Positions 40,401 through 49,265 of a DNA stretch of 64,000 nucleotides are shown in pieces (position 1 is the stretch's first letter; each line of letters opens with the position of its first letter). The translations under genes were made by a program, and so were the position numbers. Source of the stretch: Strigamia acuminata. Taxonomy: Eukaryota > Arthropoda > Chilopoda > Geophilomorpha > Linotaeniidae. The stretch covers positions 45,206,581 to 45,270,580 of the forward strand of contig OX442314.1 of assembly GCA_949358305.1 (NCBI GenBank), read 5' to 3'. The notes under the pieces are model-generated. The model ran no database searches and was not told where the DNA came from. It saw nothing but the letters and a program-made list of their open reading frames with translations.

Positions 40401-42716
40401 GTGGGGCAAGTAATAACATCTCTCGTCCCTCGTTGGTCCAACTGGAACGTCCTCCAAAATACCCTCAGCAAGCTGTGTGTCAATCACAGCTCGATATTTC
40501 TCGTACATCTTCGGGTCTTGTTTGAATCGTCGCACAAGATTCCAAAACCTCTTCAGCGCAATGGAGTAATTGTCGTCCAACTCGTTTTTAGTCACGAGCC
40601 AAGGCAGTCGCACCTCGTAACGTTGTCCCGTCCATCGCAAGGATTTTTTAAAACTTTCCAACGCTTGCAGATTCTCATCAGTTTTGTCAGTGTTGGACTC
40701 GTGTTGTATACCGATGGCGTCCAATTCCCAGAAGTTCTGCAATTTAATGTCTAATTTTTCTTCATACTTCACCACATGCACTTGCACAGTTAAATTCGAT
40801 TCCCTCGTTGCTTGCCCACTGGATCCTACGACCGTCCACCCGAACAGAGTCTCAAGTCCAACGAGTCCCTGACCAAGTCGTTCGATTCGTCCCGTGACAA
40901 TCTGCCAAAAATAATCAACACCGACCAAAATGGATACTTCTCCTTTTTTCACCGTCTCGTGGTCAACGTTCATTGGTATTCCTCGGGACTTCATCAACGC
41001 TTTGACACTGGGATTAATCGACTTGGTCACGGAACTCGTTATCCACGGCACCACGATCGCATGAATTTCGATTTCTCCCTCGTTGCCGTTCGTCGACTTA
41101 AGTGTGACCTGCACCAGCTTGCGCTTCTCCGCCCGACTGTCGGTCTCTCCAAATGGCACGATGTTCATTTCTCGTTCTCCAATCTGCTTCGCTCCTAATT
41201 CTTGAGACAGCTTTTCAGTCACAAAAGTACGATGGCTTCCACTGTCAAAGAAGCACTGGACGGCTTTGCATTTGGACTGTGACTCCACGTTGACTGTCAT
41301 CACCTGAAAATACAAATTGGCAGGATTATGTTCGACCACCGTGGTCACTTTGGTCTCGTCCTCGTCGTCGTCCTCGCACAACGCCGTGTAATGTTTTCTT
41401 TTGCACTTGTCGCAGCGCAACTTGGATTGACAGTTTTTCACCATGTGCTTTTTTTCTAGACACAGAAAGCAACGTCCCGCACGCATACAATTCCTCCTTT
41501 TTTTGTGAGGGAGTAGCGGGCACACTGTCGTCCCGTGGTCTGACACTTCACAAAATATGCAGTCTGTTAAGCTCACCGACATTGCTGACACGGCGGGAAT
41601 AGGCGTCTTCTTCTTGGGCCAATCTCGGTCCTTATTGTTGGTGGTTTTGGCTGCTCTCTTGTCTTCAGTATGTGCTTCCTTCTGGTAATTATTAGCTTCA
41701 GCCGTCCTCTCTCGTAAACCTATTTGCTTATTCAAATAAACTAAAAAAGCTTTAATGTCACATTCATCATCTTCTTCATTTTGTGCGAAACCGTTCGCAA
41801 TGACATCTGGAATGGCAGCCATTAATTTCGGACTTAATAATGCACCAAAAGTCGATACTTGTACTTCAAGATTCTCTAAACACCTCACGTGCAATTCAAA
41901 GTCATCGTATAACTTCCTCAGACCAACTAAATCCGTGAACTTCTTTACCGGTTGCACGCGCTCCAATGCGCGCAGATGTGCGTTGATCACCACACTTTTC
42001 TTACCAAATCTGTTCGTCAACAAAGTCTTGGCCGTCACGTAATTCGCGTCGGTGGGAGCGAGTCCGGCAATTACACTCGCCGCTGGCCCTTCCAGAAGCG
42101 TTTTCAAATACACTAGTTTGGCCAACGGTTTAATCTTGCTGTTTCCCCCCACACCAATCTCAAAGTTCGACCAAAACTCATACCATTTGGTTGGATCACC
42201 ATTATATTTCTCCATTTGCAAGGTGGGAAGTTTCATACTACCTCCATCATTGTCCGCCTCCTCCGCGTTCACTACCGCTGGTACATGCGCTTGAAGTTGA
42301 GCAGCAATTTGTGCGGTGATCGTCTGTTGATTCACCGCCATTTGAGCAGCTACAGTCGCTTCCAATTTCGCTTGATTTGCCGCCGCCGTCGTTTGGTTCA
42401 TCAAGTTTTCCGCGTTTCGTCGCTCGCTGGCCACGCGTTGCGCCAAATCTTCCATCTGGTCAATAATACGCTCCTGGTAGATATCCGCTTGCTCCATGTC
42501 TGCGGTCGCCTCTTCCTCGTCTTCGATCCGATTGTAGATTGACCCATCCAAATCCTGCAAAATATCTTTCTTCGCCAAAAGTTGTGCTTTGTGGCGGTTA
42601 AGTTTCTGCAGGTCGATTGGATTTTCATCCAGCAATCCGGCCGTCGAGTTGGTCAGTCTCGTGCAGGCATTTCGCACGGTCGTGCGTTGACGTTTTAACT
42701 TATTCAATTCTTCCAT
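37413..42716 (-). CDS. pol: B2 Gag-Pol polyprotein (Bel/Pao), 1,767 aa
   Basis: A single ORF starts MEELNKLKRQRTTVRNAC at 42,716. A coiled-coil-prone N-terminus leads to the Bel-type Gag domain (LPTLQMEKYNGDPTKWYEFW, near 165). Cys/His knuckles follow, including CFLCLEKKHMVKNC and CDKCKRKHYTALC. An aspartic protease region has CFFDSGSHRTFV. The reverse transcriptase has TTKLRVVCDASS and FYVDDFLN, and RNase H has HLFCDASPLAYGVVAY. The integrase zinc module is ...CFICRRVQGR, and its core includes VGIDFAGPLYQ, YSDNAKTFKR and WWGGFWERMVRS. A C-terminal DUF5641-like region carries PLTPSHFLIGRR and DDVVLIQDENQPRSVW. No stops or frameshifts. This is the pattern for replication-competent Bel/Pao elements. 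Confidence 0.97.
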   Translation of the reverse strand: MEELNKLKRQRTTVRNACTRLTNSTAGLLDENPIDLQKLNRHKAQLLAKKDILQDLDGSIYNRIEDEEEATADMEQADIYQERIIDQMEDLAQRVASERRNAENLMNQTTAAANQAKLEATVAAQMAVNQQTITAQIAAQLQAHVPAVVNAEEADNDGGSMKLPTLQMEKYNGDPTKWYEFWSNFEIGVGGNSKIKPLAKLVYLKTLLEGPAASVIAGLAPTDANYVTAKTLLTNRFGKKSVVINAHLRALERVQPVKKFTDLVGLRKLYDDFELHVRCLENLEVQVSTFGALLSPKLMAAIPDVIANGFAQNEEDDECDIKAFLVYLNKQIGLRERTAEANNYQKEAHTEDKRAAKTTNNKDRDWPKKKTPIPAVSAMSVSLTDCIFCEVSDHGTTVCPLLPHKKRRNCMRAGRCFLCLEKKHMVKNCQSKLRCDKCKRKHYTALCEDDDEDETKVTTVVEHNPANLYFQVMTVNVESQSKCKAVQCFFDSGSHRTFVTEKLSQELGAKQIGEREMNIVPFGETDSRAEKRKLVQVTLKSTNGNEGEIEIHAIVVPWITSSVTKSINPSVKALMKSRGIPMNVDHETVKKGEVSILVGVDYFWQIVTGRIERLGQGLVGLETLFGWTVVGSSGQATRESNLTVQVHVVKYEEKLDIKLQNFWELDAIGIQHESNTDKTDENLQALESFKKSLRWTGQRYEVRLPWLVTKNELDDNYSIALKRFWNLVRRFKQDPKMYEKYRAVIDTQLAEGILEDVPVGPTRDERCYYLPHSPVIKEQRETTKLRVVCDASSHRANSLSLNDCLFTGPNLLPEVIDIVIDFRMYVFAAIGDIEKAFHRIDVNTDDRDCLRIFWMFEDWDGKGPIRVRILRYTRVLFGAKPSPFLLNATIREHLEKYRDQFEETIALVINKFYVDDFLNSQANANKLLQTCQEVTTVLGEANMKLTKWMSNSDVVRTAIVDEANRAKKTTKVLGLVWNLEHDNLSIEMSELMELYQSSEDTKRQVIRLVASVFDPLGFCAPFTVTGKMIFQSLWRLKLKWDEVLPTIEAERWRDWKMQIPVLKQIQVPRWIGLEENSLNPEMHLFCDASPLAYGVVAYLKTSGKCDNFVSFILSKSRIAPVKTVTLPRLELLGALLASRLTKRLSRLSATRVVCWTDSTIVLAWITHNKGRTDPFVSRRIEEIRLNAPEVEWRHVPGRENPADLVTRGLEAQKLVDNQTWWTGPEWLSKNEAEWPQAADEPINEDDESEEMVNVIIDNYENLGPILNPNDYGCWTRLVKVTGWVMRFITNLKRKTRDGTPLTIVEMRTAEEYWVQAVQRVHYSEERKAIRAGRERDRMSTLGQIDCVLDNNDLLQVRTRVDWGEVNQGVNGPLVLHDKHYLTQLIIRNAHEKVFHGGLTATLAEIRTKYWIPHARSCVKRVIKNCFICRRVQGRLMQQLEAPLPIDRTKKAEPFQVVGIDFAGPLYQRNGQKSYIVVFTCAVTRAIHLELVTTMSTEDFVMSLRRFFARRGVPTVIYSDNAKTFKRADAELRVLLSGILEGELNCCLVSKCVEWKFIVERAAWWGGFWERMVRSVKTCLKKILGKKVLTFEELTTVLCEVEAMINSRPISYVYGDANEKEPLTPSHFLIGRRLVTLPGTHQCITKEMPSHSVELLKRWKLREKLIKQFWSRWRKEYLTELRVFKTAREKKELHKDDVVLIQDENQPRSVWLMGQVVDVFPGRDGKVRSCEIRLATGKRLKRPIQRLCVLESHEEIVENELNGAQCEN

Positions 42717-42781
42717 TTCAATTCAAATTCAAAATCTTCAAAACTTACAGTTTTCACTTTGTTCCGGTTCAAGTTCTTTGT

Positions 42782-42799
42782 TCCCGGGTTTCGACACCA
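42782..42799 (-). promoter_or_regulatory. Primer binding site of B2
   Basis: The minus strand reads TGGTGTCGAAACCCGGGA, one base from the 5' LTR. It differs from the B1 site at one base. Confidence 0.7.
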
Positions 42800-42800
42800 A

Positions 42801-43302
42801 TGTTGAATCCAACACACTGCAAGCTTCGAAAAAGCAATCGATCGGTTTAAATAATGCAAGAGAGTCGCCTCTTGCAAATCCACTGGTTTCAATTGTTCAA
42901 AATCTTATTCGGGTTTGTCGCAACTCGAAGAATGTAAAGTTTCACGGCAAAAAACTCACGCGGACACACGTTAGCTGGTTGCAAAAATTACACTGATTTT
43001 ATTTCTCAAGTTTAAGACAAAGAAAAGGTTAAAACAATACATTTGATTCCATTCGCCAATATATCGAATGACATCACAAAAAGGAGGTGTCAAAAAGGAT
43101 TAAGGTTTATATCAAAACGAATGTGGGTCAAATACAAAAAGTAGGTCAGATTTCTTAAATTCCAATCAAAAAGTCAAACACTAAAGCAAAGAATCAATTA
43201 TTAATTAAAACCCGAACAAATAATTAAAAGACTAAAACAATTTCCACAAATTAACAAAAACAACATTTTTGTAAAAACACTTTCAAATTCTCAATTTTCA
43301 CA
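42801..43302 (-). repeat. 5' LTR of B2 (502 bp)
   Basis: Matches 36,923-37,424 throughout by eye and is followed by CAGTG. Confidence 0.95.
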
Positions 43303-43307
43303 CAGTG

Positions 43308-43773
43308 CTCCGCCAGTGCAGCTGATCGCGAGACGTTGCGGACGATTTTGGACAAACGTAAACACGTTTCCCGCGACGAAATTGGCCGGGTCAACGTGGC
43401 ACCGCCGGCGCTTGAAAAGGAATTGCGTAAACGAATGGTAATTTCGCCTTCTCGCTCAATTGAAGGGGATGAGCGTCATTCTGGCCCATTTGTTGTGCCT
43501 CAGAACTCCACTGAGATTCCGCCAATTGTTCAAGCTCAACCTCAACTCGCGGCTCCTGACCAACCCCAGCCAAATATGCTTATTCCAATTCCTAACTCAC
43601 CTCCGAGATTTCCTATTCCGTTGCTTCCTCCTCTTCCGCCGTCACCTCCTGCGCTTCAGTCCTTGCCTCAATTACCTCCGCAAGCAGCTCGCATTGTACG
43701 GCCAGCCAGGAAAAGAAAGCCAACGCGATTTTACGGTTTTCCAGTGAATTTAAATTATGGATTGAGTTTGTAA
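43308..43773 (+). CDS. G3 C-terminal tail after the B2 insertion
   Basis: In register with 35,454-36,922 after B2 excision. It encodes a basic stretch (ILDKRKHVSRDEIG, KELRKRMVIS), then a proline-rich tail (PPLPPSPPALQSLPQLPPQ) and ends RKPTRFYGFPVNLNYGLSL. Such tails follow integrase in many gypsy pol proteins, so this looks like the pol C-terminus fused to protease by a deletion of RT-RNase H-IN. The junction is seamless in frame. Confidence 0.75.
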
Positions 43774-43893
43774 TTTGTTTAGTTAATTTGTTTTATTGTA
43801 ATTCGATCTTAGTATGTTACATTTGTTTGTTATCACATTTGAATTTATTTGTATTTGAATTGCTCCCTTGTTGGTTCTCAATTAAGGGGATGA

Positions 43894-44081
43894 TGGAGTG
43901 TTCTGACTCCATTTTGTATTTGCGTACTTTATGACTCGCCCGCTTACGCGAGCGCCCTCTGTACTATTTGCATTTTATTAAACACACTTATGTTAATTTC
44001 CAACTAAGACATGGCCGATTATTTCGACCACCTATAATTTCATCCACTTTCATCAATCTATTCGACGATAAGAACACATTA
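43894..44081 (+). repeat. 3' LTR of G3
   Basis: 188 bp, preceded by a purine-rich ATTAAGGGGATGA tract. It differs from the 5' LTR at GACTCGCCC against GACGCGCCC. Confidence 0.88.
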
Positions 44082-44086
44082 TAAAT

Positions 44087-44442
44087 CATTGAATAAAGAA
44101 ATACCTAATTTTGTAATGCAAGTCCAGGAGTGTAATAAGCAATTATTTTGATTGGCAATTATTTTAGAATATTTAACATTTTAACATTTGAAAATTTAAT
44201 TCAGAACATACAAAAACGTGAAAGAGAAAGAAATTATTACATTTCATTTACAATGCAAGAACGTGTTTTAAAATTGAAAATGAACAGAGGAAAAAACATA
44301 CTCGGTACAATTCTACTTGTCAAGAATTCAAAGTAATAAGTATGTTACTTTAAAAAGTGAAATGCACAAAACAAAAAATTAGCATTTGAATTAAAGAATT
44401 ATAAACAGAATGTATCAAATGTTTTTAAATTTATATTCCTGC
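44087..44442. other. Downstream flank of zinc-finger copy C
   Basis: AT-rich. Up to about 44,180 it is the continuation of the PRPF8-fragment 3' side (AATAAAG at 44,092). From about 44,185 it matches 14,670-14,940, the downstream flank of copy A. No gene seen. Confidence 0.6.
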
Positions 44443-45309
44443 TTAAAATACTTTCTCTCCTGTATGGGTTAAAAGATGTTTTCTTAAATTCCCACTACGA
44501 GTCGAACAATAATCACACAAATGGCACTTGAATGGTTTTTCTCCTGTGTGGGTTAAAAGATGTGTTTTTAAATGCCCGCTCTGATTGCAGGAATAATCGC
44601 ACAAATGGCACTCGAATGGTTTTTCTCCTGTGTGGGTTAATAAATGACTCTTTAAACTTCCTCTTACACTGCAGGAATAATCACACCAATGGCACTTGAA
44701 TGGTTTTTCTCCTGTGTGGGTTAAAAGATGTGTTTTTAAATGCCCGCTCTGATTGCAGGAATAATCGCACAAATGGCACTCAAATGGTTTTTCTCCTGTG
44801 TGGGTTAATAAATGACTCTTTAAACTCCCTCTTACACTGCAGGAGTAATCACACAAATGACACTCGAACTTTTTTTCTCCTGTATGGGTTAATAAATGAC
44901 TTTTTAAACTCCCTCTTACGTTGCAGGAATAATCACACAAATGGCACGTGAATGCTTTTTCTCCTGTATGGGTTAATAGATGGTCATTTAAATGCCCACT
45001 TTGATTGGAACAATAATCACACAAATGGCACTTGAACGGTTTTTCTTCTGAATGGGTTAATAAATGTGTTTTTAAGTTCCAATTTTTAGCCGAAGAGTAA
45101 TCGCACAAATGACACTTGAACGGCTTTTCTCCAGTGTGATTTCGCATGTGGACAGTCATGCAACTTTTAAGTCGAAATGTAAGTAAACATATTTGACATT
45201 TGAATGGCTTTTCACCAGTGTGTTTAAGCATGTGCTGTTGCAATAAGTACACGTATGAACACGAATAATCACACAGGTTGCATTCGTAATCCTCACGTGT
45301 TCTCTTCAT
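44443..45309 (-). CDS. C2H2 zinc-finger protein, copy C (intact, 288 aa, ten fingers)
   Basis: ATG at 45,309 opens MKRTREDYECNLCDYSC. Ten tandem C2H2 fingers joined by TGEKP-type linkers fill the protein, which ends HTGEKVF. Fingers 6 and 8 are nearly the same (CDYSCSVRGSLKSH), as are 7 and 9 (CDYSCNQSGHLKTH), so a two-finger unit was duplicated. A likely splice acceptor (TTTCAG|TGG) lies about 20 nt upstream. In copy A the frame is open through it, but here an extra A in the A-run puts it out of frame, so the ATG shown is the safest start. No KRAB, ZAD or BTB domain is seen. It is inferred to be a nuclear DNA-binding regulator; targets unknown. It is the intact relative of the broken copy A. 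Confidence 0.88.
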   Translation of the reverse strand: MKRTREDYECNLCDYSCSYVYLLQQHMLKHTGEKPFKCQICLLTFRLKSCMTVHMRNHTGEKPFKCHLCDYSSAKNWNLKTHLLTHSEEKPFKCHLCDYCSNQSGHLNDHLLTHTGEKAFTCHLCDYSCNVRGSLKSHLLTHTGEKKFECHLCDYSCSVRGSLKSHLLTHTGEKPFECHLCDYSCNQSGHLKTHLLTHTGEKPFKCHWCDYSCSVRGSLKSHLLTHTGEKPFECHLCDYSCNQSGHLKTHLLTHTGEKPFKCHLCDYCSTRSGNLRKHLLTHTGEKVF

Positions 45310-45906
45310 TTTTTTTTACTTCAACCACTGAAATGAACGTATAGTCTGAAATAAAATAAAAAAAATAATGATTGAGTTCGAAAATGATTAACTTAATTGG
45401 ACACACTCTAAATAATATTGGAATGTATATACTCTGAACAGAAAAAACGCCGTATGGGAAGGTCCGAGCACCGCCGCCAATGGTTCGAATTCACAAGTCA
45501 GTTAAGCGAGTTAGGCCTAACGTTGGATGCACGATTGCGTCGGACTTAATAAACCCGAAAAAAAAATCCATAATACTCAAAAAAATGTGATATATCTAAT
45601 TTCCAACCTTTACCTCAATCTGCTTACACTTTGGAACCTTTCAAACGTAATAAACATGCATTTAATCGAGGAAGAACGAAAAAGTGCGATATAACAAAAG
45701 ACAATAAGAAAGATCAAACGGCGGTTGCCATAGAAACTATAAGTGCATAATAGCGCCGACTAGTGACAATATTTGAACTAAACACAATACAACAAAAGCA
45801 CAAACACTATTACACTACAAAATAAATGCACATGCAAATGCTTTAATTTAATTGAAAAAAGATAAAAACAAGCCTAAAAAAATTCACTTTTCAAACAATT
45901 TTTATT
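45310..45906. other. Host segment, copy 3, with empty target sites of G1 and G2
   Basis: Upstream flank of zinc-finger copy C. Positions 45,431-45,434 (ACTC) correspond to the G2 insertion point and 45,521-45,524 (CGTT) to the G1 insertion point. No gene seen. Confidence 0.7.
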
Positions 45907-45959
45907 TCATGAATAAAATGTCATTTATTTAAAATAAATGACATTTTATTCATGAAAAC
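45907..45959. repeat. Perfect 53-bp palindrome (26-bp arms)
   Basis: TTTCATGAATAAAATGTCAT... reads back as its complement around a single central base at 45,933. The left arm belongs to the duplicated host segment (compare 13,671-13,694 and 33,907-33,930) and the right arm is its inversion, after which homology stops. Confidence 0.9.
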
Positions 45960-46423
45960 AAACACATTAATCCCAAACATGGCTTACCACTAACTTGTAA
46001 GCCCTGCACCAACAACTATAACTTGAGCTTTTCTATCCATTGCAAAAATGATTAGAAATAAAATGAAGAGACACAAATGCCTCAACTGCTTAAAAAGAAA
46101 CGGGAAACGTTTTTTCTCATCAATTAATAAAGATGAAGAAGATTATTAGCCTGCATTTTACTGATTTATAAGATTAAAAAAAGGTTTATTTTATTAAAAT
46201 TTGTTTATCACCATTATTTTAATTAGTGGGAATGAATTTAGTTTTCTTTTAAAAATCTCGAATATTATTTTACAATCAAAACTATTGAGATTAGATGAAA
46301 AATGTAATACAACATGAAAAAACAAGGCGACATTGCGCAAGTTATAACTCGATTAATCGCTTCAGCTTGCGCGAACACAATACACATTTATTGTTTCAAA
46401 TTGCCAGGTATCTTGCTGCTACA
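45960..46423. other. Upstream region of the rhodanese gene
   Basis: AT-rich and non-coding by eye. The ~100 bp before the ATG (46,320-46,423) are less AT-rich and contain ATTGCGCAAG and TTGCGCGAAC. No clear TATA box or terminator. Confidence 0.4.
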
Positions 46424-47397
46424 ATGGCTGAAGAAGAAGGCAAGTTTAAACCTTTTAAGTACAAAAAATAAATAAATAAATAGCAAATTTATGCTTAGTT
46501 CACATATATATCATTTGTTAAGTAGTAGACGTACAATCAGCCATGTCTATTAATAAAATAACGTAGGAATTATAATTTTAACTTGCACATATTAGGAATT
46601 TCATGGAAAAATATGCTATATTTGGGATATTATAATTATTGGCTGTCAAATTATGATGATTTAACCAGATTTTGAACTTTTTAGAGCCACCAGCACCAGA
46701 AGAGACCCCCAGAATACTAGGGTTTCAAGGTGCAAGGACCAGTCCTTATTCAGGTGATTATGCGCAGTAAAAAGATCTGTACTCGATTTATTTCTTAAGT
46801 GTATGTGTTTTGCAGAAATTGAGTATGCCGAACTCAAATCGCTTTTGGAGTTAAACCAAATTTGGTTGCTTGATGTACGAAATCGAGATGAAGTATTAAA
46901 TTATGGACGATTTCCGTACGCCAATGTTATCAACATTCCGAGTAATTCCTATCACAATCAAAACTCGCAGTTTGAAGCGAAATGACCAAGTTCTCTGCAG
47001 GTCCAGAGTTTGCAACGGCCATGATTTTAAACGATCAAGATTTTCGCGCCAAGTACGGAATTAGAAAACCGATCGTAACTGACGAAGTTGCAATCAGCTG
47101 TAAGACTGGTAGACGAGCAAAAGTGGCTCTTCAAACTGCAAAAGAATTCGGCTATCAAAAGTGATTAAATTAAATTAAATTAAATTAATACTGTGTTAAT
47201 TGTTGAAGTGCATTTTTTTTGACAGATTACGTCTGTACGCCGGCAGTTTTAATGACTGGTCGTCGAGGTGTGGACCGCACTCGCGGGCAATGGATTGCGA
47301 CAAATGCTATCCTGATTGCAAGCCGCCCATCGACAGAGTGGGACCCGGTCCGTGCACACTTTCTATGAATTGCAGAAAATATCAGCAAGACAGATAG
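46424..47397 (+). CDS. Rhodanese-domain protein, 180 aa, five exons
   Basis: Proposed exons are 46,424-46,439, 46,685-46,753, 46,816-46,941, 47,001-47,160 and 47,226-47,397. All junction phases agree. Exon 1 encodes MAEEE and ends AG|GCAAGT, a GC-AG intron; the rest are GT-AG and the third is only 59 bp. The protein has a single rhodanese fold: IWLLDVRNRDEV, NVINIP, FRAKYGIRKP, the active-site loop SCKTGRRA (Cys about residue 104) and the closing motif YAGSFNDW. This is close to insect Hsp67Bb-type thiosulfate sulfurtransferases, which move sulfane sulfur via a catalytic cysteine persulfide. A Cys-rich tail (CGPHSRAMDCDKCYPDC) is unusual for the family. Read without the 59-bp intron it would seem frameshifted. 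Not part of the mobile DNA. Confidence 0.82.
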
Positions 47398-47838
47398 GTA
47401 AAATGGGAAAAGAAAATTTGAATTTCTCCATGTTTTTATTCGACCTATAAATTGATGAGTTGATATGATTACAAATTATTTCTTCAGATACAAAATCTAT
47501 TGTATGTTGAAATTAAAATTGAAGCCATTTGTAGCATCCATTTGTGTTGCCGTGAGTGTTATTTACTAATCCAAACAAGACTACGATGTAAACAACATGC
47601 CTGCACTTGTTCGTCCAGCGGAGAAAACTCGACTAGAACAGCTTAATTGACCACTTTGTTAAACCAATTAGTAAAGAAACGACATGTTAGTTTCCCCTTC
47701 GCATTACACCACTTAAACGGATCCATCAGCTTCACTTTACGTCAATCAACCGCGCGCTCAACCTTTTCACTCGACAAGAGTGAAATCGCAAAACACAACC
47801 TCTCAACGCCAATTTCCGTTCCGAAATGCAACAGGTAG
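47398..47838. other. 3' flank of the rhodanese gene
   Basis: AT-rich to about 47,570. A 17-codon frame MPALVRPAEKTRLEQLN starts at 47,599 and a short open stretch follows to 47,838; neither has clear support. No AATAAA was found close to the stop codon. Confidence 0.35.
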
Positions 47839-49044
47839 AATTTTTTAGCCAAAAATTCAATTTTTTAGCCAAAAATTCAATTTTTTAGCCAAAAATTCAA
47901 TTTTTTAGCCAAAAATTCAATTTTTTAGCCAAAAATTCAATTTTTTAGCCAAAAATTCAATTTTTTAGCCAAAAATTCAATTTTTTAGCCAAAAATTCAA
48001 TTTTTTAGCCAAAAATTCAATTTTTTAGCCAAAAATTCAATTTTTTAGCCAAAAATTCAATTTTTTAGCCAAAAATTCAATTTTTTAGCCAAAAATTCAA
48101 TTTTTTAGCCAAAAATTCAATTTTTTAGCCAAAAATTCAATTTTTTAGCCAAAAATTCAATTTTTTAGCCAAAAATTCAATTTTTTAGCCAAAAATTCAA
48201 TTTTTTAGCCAAAAATTCAATTTTTTAGCCAAAAATTCAATTTTTTAGCCAAAAATTCAATTTTTTAGCCAAAAATTCAATTTTTTAGCCAAAAATTCAA
48301 TTTTTTAGCCAAAAATTCAATTTTTTAGCCAAAAATTCAATTTTTTAGCCAAAAATTCAATTTTTTAGCCAAAAATTCAATTTTTTAGCCAAAAATTCAA
48401 TTTTTTAGCCAAAAATTCAATTTTTTAGCCAAAAATTCAATTTTTTAGCCCAAAATTCAATTTTTTAGCCAAAAATTTAATTTTTTAGACAAAAATTCAA
48501 TTTTTAGCCAAAAATTTAATTTTTTAGCCAAAAATTCAATTTTTTAGCCAAAAATTCAATTTTTTAGCCAAAAATTCAAATTTTTAGCTAAAAATTCAAT
48601 TTTTTAGCTAAAAATTCAATTTTTTAGCCAAAAATTTAATTTTTTAGCCAAAAATTAAATTTTTTAGCCAAAAATTAAATTTTTTAGCCAAAAATTAAAT
48701 TTTTTAGCCAAAAATTCAATTTTTTAGCCAAAAATTCAATTTTTTAGCCAAAAATTCAATTTTTTAGCCAAAAATTCAATTTTTTAGCCAAAAATTCAAT
48801 TTTTTAGCCAAAAATTCAATTTTTTAGCCAAAAATTCAATTTTTTAGCCAAAAATTCAATTTTTTAGCCAAAAATTCAATTTTTTAGTTAAAAATTCAAT
48901 TTTTTAGCCAAAAACTCAATTTTTTAGCCAAAAATTCAATTTTTTAGCCAAAAATTCAATTTTTTAGCCAAAAATTCAATTTTTTAGCCAAAAATTCAAT
49001 TTTTTAGCCAAAAATTCAATTTTTTAACCAAAAATTCAATTTTT
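47839..49044. repeat. 20-bp satellite array, left part (about 60 copies)
   Basis: Tandem AATTTTTTAGCCAAAAATTC. Each unit is itself an imperfect inverted repeat (AATTTTT / AAAAATT around AGCC). The first ~30 units are the same. From about 48,450 to 48,700 units vary (19-bp units, TAGCTA, TTAAAT), then they are uniform again. The array is cut by the copia element and resumes at 54,004. Confidence 0.97.
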
Positions 49045-49252
49045 TGTTGGGAAGTTTAATGTGGAAAATCACCACTTGATGTCATTAATAGTGTAGCTTG
49101 TGTAGTTTTTTGCTTGTGTATCCTGTGGTGACACTCATACCATATATGGAGTGCTCACTTCCTGTGTTCCCCACTCATCTGCTCAATGTGTAACTGTGAG
49201 GACACACATTTCATTGTATTAAACTCAACCGTATTTATCTTGAATCATAACA
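49045..49252 (+). repeat. 5' LTR of the copia element
   Basis: TGTTGGGAAGTTTAATG...TTGAATCATAACA, 208 bp. Confidence 0.96.
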
Positions 49253-49254
49253 AA

Positions 49255-49265
49255 TGGTAGCAGAG
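49255..49265 (+). promoter_or_regulatory. Primer binding site, initiator tRNA-Met
   Basis: TGGTAGCAGAG, two bases after the LTR, complements the 3' end of eukaryotic initiator tRNA-Met (..CTCTGCTACCA), the usual primer of copia-like elements. Confidence 0.85.

Larger units (their letters stand above)
36923..43302 (-). mobile_element. Bel/Pao element B2 (complete, intact ORF)
   Basis: 6,380 bp with 502-bp LTRs (36,923-37,424 and 42,801-43,302) that look identical. The 5-bp target duplication is CAGTG (36,918-36,922 and 43,303-43,307). It is inserted antisense into the Gag-protease frame of G3. One long gag-pol ORF is intact, so it is a candidate active element and could supply functions to B1. 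Confidence 0.96.
35089..44081 (+). mobile_element. Short Ty3/gypsy element G3, lacking RT and integrase, split by B2
   Basis: 188-bp LTRs (35,089-35,276 and 43,894-44,081) differ at one base that I see. The 5-bp target duplication is TAAAT (35,084-35,088 and 44,082-44,086). Removing B2 leaves about 2.6 kb with a single frame for Gag-protease joined to a proline-rich C-terminal tail. RT, RNase H and integrase are absent, so it depends on other elements. Confidence 0.9.

Noticed and set aside
46960-46990. Apparent frameshift in the rhodanese gene near 46,981
   Set aside because: A 59-bp GT-AG intron (46,942-47,000) restores the reading frame and the family motif order.
47839-49044. Regular short repeats that might be taken for a CRISPR array
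   Set aside because: Units are directly abutting 20-bp repeats without spacers in an animal genome; this is satellite DNA.
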